Below the pieces are notes generated by a model that was given only the letters and a program-made list of their open reading frames with translations, was not told the DNA's origin and did no database searches. A stretch of DNA of 33,059 nucleotides from Planctomycetaceae bacterium (lineage in GTDB: Bacteria > Planctomycetota > Planctomycetia > Pirellulales > Thermoguttaceae): NCBI GenBank assembly GCA_031269105.1, contig JAISZO010000320.1, positions 1-33,059 on the forward strand, given 5' to 3'. Within the stretch, counting starts at the first letter, position 1; the number at the start of each line of letters is the position of its first letter. Both the position numbers and the translations under genes were made by a program. This document shows positions 21,343 through 31,000 of this stretch, piece by piece.

Positions 21343-22347
21343 ATGGTGATGAAAAAATTCCTCAACGATCCGCAAGACCTGACGCCCGAATTGCTTGAGG
21401 GCTATACGCTGGCTTATTCGCAGAAAGTCAAACTGGTTTCCGGGAAAATCGTGATGCGGGCGAATCCGAAATCGAAAGATAAAGTGGCGGTTGTTACGCT
21501 TGGCGGTGCGGGACACGAACCGGCGTTAAGCGGTTATGTCGGCGAAGGAATGCTCGACGCTTCGGTAGTCGGCGACGTTTTTGCCGCGCCAGGCGCGCCG
21601 AAAATTCTGGAGGCGTTGCGATTACTGAAAGATTACAAAGGAATTTTGTTAGTCATTCTCAATCATGCCGGCGACGTGATGAACGGAAATATGGCGTTGG
21701 AAATGGCAAAAAAAGAAGGGATCAACGTCAAATCCGTTCTGACTTACGACGATATTGCGCCCGGCGCGAAAGCTCCGATTGAAGACCGGCGCGGATTGGG
21801 CGGCTGCATTTCTTTAATTAAAGTGGCGGGCGCGGCGGCGGAAGCGGGATTGAGTTTGGACGAAACGCTTGCCGTTGCCGAGCGTTTCAATCAGCGGATT
21901 GCGACGTTAGCCGTAACAATGAAAACCGCGACGCATCCGCAGTCGGGCGATTACATTTCGACGTTGCCGGACGATCAAATGGAAATCGGCATGGGACAGC
22001 ACGGCGAAGGCGGCGGAACGGGTCCGCAACCGATTGCGACCGCCGACGAAACCGCCGAAGTCATGGTCAAAAAACTCGCGGACGCGGTTGCCGCTAAATC
22101 GGGAGAAAAAGTAATGCTCCTCATCAATGGCTCCGGCGCGACAACGTTAATGGAAATGTTTATCGTATTCCGCAAAGCGTACCGCGTTCTTGAGGAACTT
22201 GGAATTAAAGTCTCCGCCAGCCGATGCGAAGAAATTTTGACGGTTCAGGAATCGGGCGGATTTCAAATGATCCTTGCCGTTCTCGACGACGAATTGCAAA
22301 AATACTTTGACGCTCCCGCCAATGCGCCGTATTGGGTGGTGAAATAA
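21343..22347 (+). CDS. Dihydroxyacetone kinase DhaK-like subunit
   Basis: GGAGHEPALSGYVGEGMLDASVVGDVFAAP, GDVMNGNMA, RRGLGGCISLIKVAGAAAEAGLSL, EIGMGQHGEGG (active-site His region); GGAG upstream of ATGGTGATG. Confidence 0.85.
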   Translation: MVMKKFLNDPQDLTPELLEGYTLAYSQKVKLVSGKIVMRANPKSKDKVAVVTLGGAGHEPALSGYVGEGMLDASVVGDVFAAPGAPKILEALRLLKDYKGILLVILNHAGDVMNGNMALEMAKKEGINVKSVLTYDDIAPGAKAPIEDRRGLGGCISLIKVAGAAAEAGLSLDETLAVAERFNQRIATLAVTMKTATHPQSGDYISTLPDDQMEIGMGQHGEGGGTGPQPIATADETAEVMVKKLADAVAAKSGEKVMLLINGSGATTLMEMFIVFRKAYRVLEELGIKVSASRCEEILTVQESGGFQMILAVLDDELQKYFDAPANAPYWVVK

Positions 22348-22432
22348 GACGACTTCATCGCTTCTAATGAATTTTTCGCTGCGATAGAGAAACTTACTCG
22401 CATCGTAAAGATGAGAAATTTATGAAGGACAG

Positions 22433-22474
22433 CCCGAAACGTAAGCGAGGATTTCCTAATCGCTTACGCTCCGG
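22433..22474. repeat. Palindromic REP-like hairpin between convergent dhaK-like gene and fliM
   Basis: CCGAAACGTAAGCGA ... TCGCTTACGCTCCGG, 9-bp perfect core stem. Confidence 0.75.
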
Positions 22475-22484
22475 TTTGCCGTTA

Positions 22485-22519
22485 TTTACTTTTCGTTTTT
22501 CACTTTTAGCTTTTAACTT
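22485..22519. repeat. Heptamer array, TTNRCTT class
   Basis: TTTACTT TTCGTTT TTCACTT TTAGCTT TTAACTT. Confidence 0.75.
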
Positions 22520-22626
22520 TCTGAAACCGCCCCGTCGGTCAACTGCGTTGACGGGCGCCCCTCCAACAGAGGGAAATTTTGCCCAACTTTAATAATCCTT
22601 CGTGGCGAATGTGTTGAAAACCAACC

Positions 22627-22667
22627 CTGAAACCTGTATTTGGCGACTGAAACCTGATACCTTTTTA
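22627..22667. repeat. Heptamer array abutting the fliM stop codon
   Basis: CTGAAAC CTGTATT (TGGCGA) CTGAAAC CTGATAC CTTTTTA; last unit includes the fliM stop 22665-22667. Confidence 0.75.
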
Positions 22668-23729
22668 TTCTTGCGCAATAATATCGGTTGGGTCCGTGAT
22701 GACGTCGATGATCTCAATGGCTGTATGTCCTTTGTATTTTCCGGGTTTCGCCCAATATTTCGGGACGCCTTCGACGCTCACAAGAAGCGGATCGCCGATG
22801 TTTTTTTCTGTGAAAATCATATCGCCAACCCGCAGTTGCATCAATTCGTTCATCTTAATTCTGGCATGACCAAGTTTGACTTTCATGCCGACTTTCATAT
22901 TGCGGATCGTTTTGCTGATTTTTTCAATCGACGTCGGCGTCGAATTGCGGCGACCGTAAGTCACCCATGAGTTCGACGCAAGTTTGCCGGAAATACGCTC
23001 GATCGCATTGTAAGGAATACAAAGATTAATAATCCCGCGCACTTCAATTAACGCGACTTCAAAACAAACCACCACCACCACTTCGTTGGGCGGCACGATT
23101 TGAATCAATTGCGGATTGCTTTCCACCTGCACCACCCGCAAATCAAGTTCCAGAACGTTTTCCCACGCATGTTTCAGTTCGTCGAGAAAAAGATTTGTAA
23201 TGCGGGAAACAAGACGCAATTCAATTTCCGTCAACGGACGCCGCGTAATCGAAGACGGTTCGCGTCCGCCGCCTAACATCCGGTCGATCATCGGATAAAG
23301 AATCGATTGATTGACGTCAAGAATGAGATTTCCCTCAAGCGGCTCGGCGCGCAGCAAATTAAAACATGTCGGATTGTCAAGACTGAAAATAAATTCGCTA
23401 TAAGTCAATTGATCCACGCTCGTCAATTTCACTTCGACAATCGTGCGCAACATCGCGGAAAGTCCGGCGGCAAATTTTCGTCCGAACCCTTCGTGCAGCG
23501 ATTGCAACGCTTTCATTTGTTCCTTGCCGACTCGCTCGGGACGCTTGAAGTCGTATTTCGTTACCTTTTCGTGTCCCCAAGACGAACTGCCTCCTCCGCT
23601 CGCGGTAGAAAATGTCGTTTTATTATGAGCGGGCGCGGCGACTTTTGGCGCAGCGTCCGTTTTTTCTCCGCCCGCCATGATATTGAGCAGATTTTCGACT
23701 TCTTCCTGACTTAAAACTTCACCAGCCAT
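22665..23729 (-). CDS. fliM: Flagellar motor switch protein FliM
   Basis: LSQEEVENLLNIMAGGE, YDFKRPERVGKEQMKALQSLHEGFGRKFAAGLSAMLRT, LTYSEFIFSLDNPTCFNLL, MIDRMLGGGRE. Confidence 0.96.
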   Translation of the reverse strand: MAGEVLSQEEVENLLNIMAGGEKTDAAPKVAAPAHNKTTFSTASGGGSSSWGHEKVTKYDFKRPERVGKEQMKALQSLHEGFGRKFAAGLSAMLRTIVEVKLTSVDQLTYSEFIFSLDNPTCFNLLRAEPLEGNLILDVNQSILYPMIDRMLGGGREPSSITRRPLTEIELRLVSRITNLFLDELKHAWENVLELDLRVVQVESNPQLIQIVPPNEVVVVVCFEVALIEVRGIINLCIPYNAIERISGKLASNSWVTYGRRNSTPTSIEKISKTIRNMKVGMKVKLGHARIKMNELMQLRVGDMIFTEKNIGDPLLVSVEGVPKYWAKPGKYKGHTAIEIIDVITDPTDIIAQE

Positions 23730-23792
23730 TTTTTCGTCTCGTCATTTTTTTCCCCACAAATACATGAATGAATGCTCAATCAACAAAAACGT

Positions 23793-24482
23793 TTATAAAT
23801 GATTCAAACCAACTCGCGCGTCCATTGCCACGTCGTCGTTTGGATTATAAGAATAAAAGTATCTGCCGATATCCATTGCGACTTTTGCGATGTATTCGTT
23901 TCGGAATTGCGATTCGGGCAAATCGTTTGACGTTAGCCGCATATTCGGCGGATAGATACGCGAAGGAACGCTTTCCATCACCGTAGGACGTTCGCCCGTT
24001 ATATCATAAACGGTAAACGAAACGCTGGAACGACCTTGATAACTTCCCGGCGAATTCATCGACGACGTTTCAAACGAGTAAATTTCAACCGCCAAAACCA
24101 TATCGGCTTCCATTTCTTTCCCGAAATCGATAAAATTTTCGACTTTTCGCTCGTGATTGTTAAGCCATCGATTCACTTTACTGTGCGAAACGATTTCAAT
24201 TTTTTTGACGCGACTTTCAAGGTCAATTCCAATCACCCGCGCAAGATCGCGAGGAACGTCGTCGTATCGGCTGTCGGTCATTTGCGACAAACAGACAATA
24301 GCGACTTTCTTTCCTTTGAAAAATTTATATTTCGCCGGAATTTCGTCCCGTCCCGCCATCAAAAGAACGGTCGTCATCAACGCTTTACATCCCGTTCCGA
24401 GACACAAAATCAAGACGAGCGTTGTTATCGACAACAAAAGACGGTTTGTCCAAAAAGATTTTTTTTGAGTATTCGTTTGCAT
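23793..24482 (-). CDS. Putative lipoprotein of unknown function
   Basis: LVLILCLGTGC lipobox after a basic N-terminus; no recognised domain. Confidence 0.65.
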   Translation of the reverse strand: MQTNTQKKSFWTNRLLLSITTLVLILCLGTGCKALMTTVLLMAGRDEIPAKYKFFKGKKVAIVCLSQMTDSRYDDVPRDLARVIGIDLESRVKKIEIVSHSKVNRWLNNHERKVENFIDFGKEMEADMVLAVEIYSFETSSMNSPGSYQGRSSVSFTVYDITGERPTVMESVPSRIYPPNMRLTSNDLPESQFRNEYIAKVAMDIGRYFYSYNPNDDVAMDARVGLNHL

Positions 24483-24513
24483 ATTTAAGTATAACGTGGT
24501 TTAGGGCGTATCG

Positions 24514-25128
24514 TTACGCCGCGCGGGACGGAACGGTTTCTTCGTATTTTTCTTCAAGAGTTTCTGTTGTTTGACAATTTCGGGATTCGCCGGAAGAAAC
24601 GGTCAATCGTTGCGAGGTCAACGCGAGTAATTTTCGTTTCTCGGCGCGGATTTCATATTTCCATACTGCGGCGTCTTCCATCAATTCGAGCGTCCGCAAC
24701 ATATTCGCCGATTCGTTATAACGACCTCTGTGACGATATAACGTGGCAAGCGTCAATATCGCTTCCGTGTCGCGCGGATTGTTTTTCAGCAATATCTGCA
24801 AACAACATTCCGCCTCAAACCAATTTCCCTGTAAATAATGAATTTGCGATTCGGGAAAAACGTCTTTTTCGGGAGCCGGTTGAGAACGCTGTTTGCGGCA
24901 GATTTTTTCGTGCCGCGCCGCTTTGCCGGTCAAAATCAGCCATGTAACACCCAGTCCGAAGTAAGAAATTCCGCGCGTTCTTCCCACGAGCATTTCCGAC
25001 CAATAAAAATTGATCGTTATCACGCAGCAACAGACAAAACCGTACAACAGAGCAATCGTCAAAAACGACCATCGCCCATGCCGCACAATTCCGCCCGCTC
25101 CGGGCCATAAGCATAACAAGTAATTCAT
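24514..25128 (-). CDS. Membrane protein with TPR-like C-terminal region
   Basis: Hydrophobic N-terminus, then IHYLQGNWFEAECCLQILLKNNPRDTEAILTLATLYRHRGRYNESANML (TPR). Start codon overlaps the upstream stop (TAATG at 25128). Confidence 0.75.
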   Translation of the reverse strand: MNYLLCLWPGAGGIVRHGRWSFLTIALLYGFVCCCVITINFYWSEMLVGRTRGISYFGLGVTWLILTGKAARHEKICRKQRSQPAPEKDVFPESQIHYLQGNWFEAECCLQILLKNNPRDTEAILTLATLYRHRGRYNESANMLRTLELMEDAAVWKYEIRAEKRKLLALTSQRLTVSSGESRNCQTTETLEEKYEETVPSRAA

Positions 25129-27527
25129 TATTGTTCGTCTCCGTAAACTTTCGTATTTTCTTCTTTCGTTACCGGACGTTCTAATTCGTCGGATTGCACG
25201 CGAACAACGATTCGTTGATCTCCCACCGCGAGACATTGCGTTTTGATCGTGTAAATTTTTTCTTCTTTCGGCGGAAGCTGCGACAGATTATCGAAAATGA
25301 TCGTCGATTGCGAAACGCGGTATTGCGATGGTCCGTCTGCGGAAACAAACCGCATATCTTGCGGCAATTCCGCGCGGAGCGAAATATTAGAAGACGCTTT
25401 AGAACCTTGATTCTGCACGCGAATTTCGTAAACGGCTTCGCGTCCCAGTTCAACCGGATCGACTTTTTTCATAATTTCAAAACTAAGCGACGCAATTCCG
25501 TCCACTGAAACTTCATGCGAAGCGCTTGCCTGAAGACCGGAGCTATCGCGTCCGATGAAATTGATTTTGTGTTCGCCGATAGTTTGCGGCAGCGTAACAA
25601 GTTCAATCGTTCCCGATTGTTGCGATGGAAGTTGTTCTAACGCCCAATGTACGGTGTGCGTTTCAGAATCGTACGCGCCTCTCGAATCGGTTTGGACAAA
25701 CTTGAGTCCTTTCGGAAGCTGCACGATCAATTTTACGTTGCGAGCCGCCGCCGACCCCGGATTACTGATACTCAATTCGTAAGTCGCCTGACGATCAAGA
25801 TAACGGTTTTTCGGTCCTTCAATGCCGAGCGTTAATCCGGGAGCAAGCACGGATATTGGTATTTTACTCTCTTCAATCAAACCGTTTTCCGCTTTCGCGA
25901 TAAGATAGTTCGTCATTTCTCCGGCGCGGTTGCAATTCAACGTTAATTTGAGACGTTTACTTTCGCCCGGCTGCAAGTCGCCAAACGACGACCGCAATTC
26001 TTTTCCTTTCGGATGCGACAAACCGTCCGGCACGTATTCTTCAATCGTGATATTTCTCGCAACTCCGGTTCCTGGATTGGAAAGACGAATCTCCAACACC
26101 AATTCGCCGCCGACAAGATGTTCCGTTTCGTTTGTTTTCACTTCCATTTTGAGCGCAGGTTGAGTCACCCGCATACTCGCCGACGCTTCCACGCTGAATG
26201 TCGCGGTAACAACGCTGCCGATTTCTCCTTCCGTCAACGGAATAATACGATAATCGACCGTTTTTTCCTCGTTGATTCCGACGTCTCCCGCATCCCAAAC
26301 CACGTCGCCGTTTTCGCTTTGTTTCCCCGATTGTCCCGCGTCGGAAAATTTTGCGCCTTTCGGCAAACGGTCGGACAAAATTACGTTTTTTGCCACAGCC
26401 AAACCGGTATTACGAACGACAATTCGAATCGGCGTGATTTCGTGAATTTGCACTTCCGACGGCATAATTTTTTCTATCACCAATTGCGGTTGCTGCGCGC
26501 CGGTAATTTCTTTCGGTCCCGGCAATCCAAAACCTTCCGGTTCGAAAGAATGCGGCGAATTTGTCAAAGAATCTTTCGGTCCGATTATTGCGTCGTCAAG
26601 CTGCGATTCAAATCCCTGAATATTATTTCGCGAGTAAGGTTCATTCGGCGCGGCGGGCTGCATTGACGGCGGATCGTTGCGCAACAGCGGATTATTTGCG
26701 GTATCGGGAAAATCGTTCATCACGCGGTTTGGCGGAACGATTTTATTTTCAGACGTCGGATTTACCGAACGATAAGGCGGCATAGCCGGCGTTTGTTCCG
26801 CCGACGGAATATCCGGCAATGAAAATTGCGGCGCAGCGATTTCATTCGCAGATGTTTGATTGGATATATTACGATTTTGCGGCGCGTCGATTTGCTGATT
26901 TTCCTCCTGCAACTGCGTTACTCCTTGAACAATGTGTTCAGGAACTTGCGAATCATCGGCAAGATTCAAAGCTAACGCGCCGGAAGAAGCGCCCGGCGTT
27001 AATGCGTTATTCGGCGAATGCAAAGGCAAACGAAACTGCGCCGACGCCGGTTGATTTTCCGAAGGTAACAATTGTAATGTTGTTGCGTTTGATGAAGTAT
27101 TATTTGTTGCGGACTCATTTTTCAGTTGTTCTGCCTGAACGAGTAAAATTTGATTTTTATTCGGCGCATTTTCATCGAATTGACGAACCGCTAGTTGTAC
27201 GTTTTGAGCGCTCGATGAATTTGTAACCGGCTGAATCATTTGCCCTGTTGTTTGAGGAGGCAAAGGAACGGGAGGAGAATTATTTTGGCGGACAAACGGC
27301 GGAAGCTGCGACGGCGGACTCTGATTTTGCGTTGCAAGCGACGACATCGATGAAGACGCGGACGGCGCGGCGGAAGCGGAAATCTGCGGCAAAGTTCCCT
27401 GCAATCTGCGCGGCGGAGCGCTCGCTTGAGGGCTATTTTGTCCCAAGACTATCGACAAACCGACGGCAAGGAACACGACAAGAGCAAGAACAGGAATGAC
27501 CGTATATTTTAACGAGAAACGTTTCAT
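25128..27527 (-). CDS. Cell-envelope protein with a Pro/Gln/Asn/Ser-rich region and multiple DUF11-like repeats
   Basis: Repeated modules such as PIRIVVRNTGLAVAKNVILSDRLPKGAKF, VLEIRLSNPGTGVARNITIEEYVPDGL and TYELSISNPGSAAARNVKLIVQLPKGLKF; N-terminal signal anchor. Confidence 0.85.
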   Translation of the reverse strand: MKRFSLKYTVIPVLALVVFLAVGLSIVLGQNSPQASAPPRRLQGTLPQISASAAPSASSSMSSLATQNQSPPSQLPPFVRQNNSPPVPLPPQTTGQMIQPVTNSSSAQNVQLAVRQFDENAPNKNQILLVQAEQLKNESATNNTSSNATTLQLLPSENQPASAQFRLPLHSPNNALTPGASSGALALNLADDSQVPEHIVQGVTQLQEENQQIDAPQNRNISNQTSANEIAAPQFSLPDIPSAEQTPAMPPYRSVNPTSENKIVPPNRVMNDFPDTANNPLLRNDPPSMQPAAPNEPYSRNNIQGFESQLDDAIIGPKDSLTNSPHSFEPEGFGLPGPKEITGAQQPQLVIEKIMPSEVQIHEITPIRIVVRNTGLAVAKNVILSDRLPKGAKFSDAGQSGKQSENGDVVWDAGDVGINEEKTVDYRIIPLTEGEIGSVVTATFSVEASASMRVTQPALKMEVKTNETEHLVGGELVLEIRLSNPGTGVARNITIEEYVPDGLSHPKGKELRSSFGDLQPGESKRLKLTLNCNRAGEMTNYLIAKAENGLIEESKIPISVLAPGLTLGIEGPKNRYLDRQATYELSISNPGSAAARNVKLIVQLPKGLKFVQTDSRGAYDSETHTVHWALEQLPSQQSGTIELVTLPQTIGEHKINFIGRDSSGLQASASHEVSVDGIASLSFEIMKKVDPVELGREAVYEIRVQNQGSKASSNISLRAELPQDMRFVSADGPSQYRVSQSTIIFDNLSQLPPKEEKIYTIKTQCLAVGDQRIVVRVQSDELERPVTKEENTKVYGDEQ

Positions 27528-28019
27528 CGTTTTACCATTTTCTTTTTTTATTGTGATTTTTATTTTTGCAACAGTTTTGTTGTTGTCAAAACAAGCGACT
27601 TTTTATTTTGTTTCATCTCTATTTTGCGATTCATAACAAAAAAACGATTCCGAAAAAAGGTCAATCCCAACTTTTTTGATAGAAAATCTCCAAGAAGAAG
27701 AAAACTCTTGTCCAAAAACTGCCTAGATTAACAATTGATGCGGCGATTGCATTTTCACGAGACGTGCATGAAACAGCGGAAATTCACCTCTAATTAACCC
27801 GCCATTTTCAGAACGGGCGGATATGTTAGAATAAAATTTCTGAAGGAAGAAAGTATCTCTCATCTCAACGGTTTGCGTTTGAGAAAAAACATTATTGTTA
27901 GAGGTTTCCTATAAAAAATTCGATCACGAAGACTGTATAATAATCGATGCAGATTGAGCAATACCGATATTTACGGCTGAATTTTTGCATATTTTCGTAA
28001 CATTCGCGAGTAAACGAAT

Positions 28020-31000
28020 TTGTCAAAACTATCGCAATTGAAAAAGGAGATTTTGCGGACGACGCCGGCGGATAGATTTCGCTTGCAGAGTCGATTGAAA
28101 CGGCTTGAGGAAGAATCGCTCAAGGGACGCGATATTGCCGCGCGGATTGAGACGCTTGAAAACGACGTCGCGGTTGCGTATCAAAAAGTCGAGGAACGCC
28201 GCAAATCTTTTCCAAAAATCACTTTTGACAATTCTTTGCCGATCAATGAACGCCGCAACGAAATCGCGGAAATCATTCGCGAAAATCAGGTCGTTGTGAT
28301 TTGCGGCGAAACCGGATCGGGAAAATCCACGCAGATTCCGAAAATCTGTCTCGACGTCGGACGCGGATTGTACGGCATGATCGGTCATACGCAGCCGCGG
28401 CGGATTGCCGCGCGGTCGGTGGCGGCGCGGATTGCCGAAGAGCTTAACACGCCGCTCGGTTGGCAAGTCGGTTACAAAGTACGGTTCGCCGATCAAACCT
28501 CGCCGAAAACGTTAGTCAAATTGATGACCGACGGCATTTTATTGGCGGAGTCGCAAAACGATCGTTTTTTTAATCAATACGATACGATTATCATTGACGA
28601 AGCGCATGAACGGTCGCTCAATATTGATTTTCTACTCGGCATGATGCGGCGGCTGATTCAACAACGCCGCGATCTCAAACTTATCGTCACTTCCGCAACC
28701 ATCGACGCGGCGCGGTTCGCCGAACATTTTACGGTCGGCGAAAAAGCGGTTACGGTCGTGGAAGTTTCGGGGCGAACGTTTCCGATTGAAATCCGTTATC
28801 GCCCGATTCTTGCGGAAAAAGACGCAGACAATTCTCAAGAAGACGTCGCGGCAGACGAAGAGCCGGACATGAACCGCGCGGTTTTGAACGCGGTGGACGA
28901 ACTGACGGCGGAAGAAACGGTCGCAAGCGGACGCGGCGATATTCTGATTTTTATGCCGACGGAACGCGATATTCTGGAAACCGCAAAACTTCTTCGGTCG
29001 CACGCGATTCCCGGCGATCCGCTGCATCAAACGGAAATTCTGCCGCTTTACGCGCGTCTTCCCGTCGGGCGTCAGCAACAGATTTTTAAAACGTCCGCGC
29101 ATCGCCGAATCGTCATTGCAACGAATGTCGCGGAATCGTCGCTGACCGTGCCGGGAATCCGTTACGTGATCGATACGGGAACCGCACGGTTGAGCCGATA
29201 TTCCGCGAAATCGCGCACGCAGCGGCTGCCGATTGAAGCCATCTCGCAAGCGTCGGCGAATCAACGCGCCGGACGATGCGGACGTATCGGACCGGGAATT
29301 TGCGTTCGTTTGTACGGCGAGGCGGATTATAACCGCCGCGACCGTTATACGACGCCGGAAATTCAACGCACGAATCTTGCGTCGGTGATTCTGCAAACGA
29401 AATCGCTCAAGTTGGGAGCGGTGGAAAAATTTCCGTTCCTTGACCCGCCGCGTTCCGCCGCAATTTCCGACGGTTACAAAACGCTGTTTGAAATCGGCGC
29501 GATTGATGCGCGGCAAAATCTCACAGACGCCGGACGGCGTCTGGCGCGATTGCCGGTCGATCCGCGAATCGCACGAATGATTCTTGCGGCGGAGGAAAAC
29601 GGCGTTTTGCGGGAAATGCTGATTATTGCGGCGGCGTTAGAAATTCAAGACCCGCGCGAGCGTCCGTATGAATTGCAGGAAAAGGCGGACGCGGCGCATC
29701 AACAATTTCTCGATCCGCAGTCGGATTTTCTGACCTATTTGAAAATGTGGGATTTTTATCACGCGCTGAAAGAAAAACTATCGCAAAACCAACTTCGCAA
29801 AGCGTGCGTGCAGAATTTTTTATCGTACAACCGAATGCGGGAATGGACGGATATTCATTTGCAATTGCAGCCGCTCATGCGCGAGGCGGGTATGACGTTG
29901 AAAAAACGCCGCGAGAACGACGCCGCGTTTTACGACGCTTTGCACCGCTCGATTCTTGTCGGTCTGCTTTCGGGAATTGCGCACCGCGAACAAAAATTTG
30001 AATATGCGACGGCAGGCGGCGCGAAGTTCTTTTTGTGGCCCGGAAGCGGAATCGCTCGACAAGAACGTCTTGGGGCGGATAACGTGGACGACAAGAAGGA
30101 AACCGTCTCCGATTCTCGCTTTCCGAAACCGCCGAAACCGAATTGGATTGTCGCGGCGGAACGTGTTGAAACGACGCGAAAGTTTTTGCGGACGGTCGGA
30201 CGCGTTGAATCGGAATGGATTGAACCGCTTGCCGCGCATCTGACGAACAAAAGTTACCATGAGCCGCACTGGTCGGAAGAAACGGGGCGGGTTATGGCGT
30301 ATGAAAAAGTAACGTTGTTCGGATTGACAATTGTGCCGCGCCGCCGCGTGAATTACGGAACAATCAATCCTGCGGAATCGCGGGAGATTTTTCTCAACGC
30401 ATTAACCGAAGAGGAAGCGGGAGCGGTGAAAGCCGATTTTTACCGGCATAACCGGCAATTGCAGGAAGAAGCGAAAGCGTTGCAGGCGAAACTTCGGCGG
30501 CATGAATTTTTGCTCGGCGCTTGGGCGGTTTACGATTTTTATCAGTCGCGGATTCCCGACGCGGTCTATGACCGCCCGACGTTGGAACGTTGGTACAAAA
30601 CGCTGGACAAGGAGAGCCGCCGTTCGCTTTTTATGACGCTGGCGGACGTGGCGAAAGAAGACGCGGACGAATCGTTGACGTCGCAATTCCCCGACTCAAT
30701 CGCAACGCTGCACGGGACGGAAGCGAAACTCGAATATGCGTTTGCGCCGGGAGAATCCAACGACGGTTTAACGGCGATTGTGCCGTTGGAAAGTTTGCGG
30801 GAAATTGAGCCGTCGCGTCCCGGCTGGCTTGTGCCGGGCTTGCTTGCCGCGAAAGTCGAGGCGATGTTGCGGGCATTGCCGAAATCGTTGCGGCGGTTAC
30901 TGGCGCCGATTCCCGACGCGGCGAAAACGATTGTCTCGCAGATTCATTTTGGCGACGGTTCGCTGGAAGAAACGGTCGCGCGTTTGGCGAGCCGGATTGC

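Noticed and set aside
28632-29516. Long antisense ORF inside hrpA, and similar shadow ORFs (5920..6555 +, 12107..12658 +, 20497..21042 +, 26013..26666 +)
   Set aside because: All lie opposite strongly recognised genes, have Arg/Phe-rich low-quality translations and no recognisable domain.
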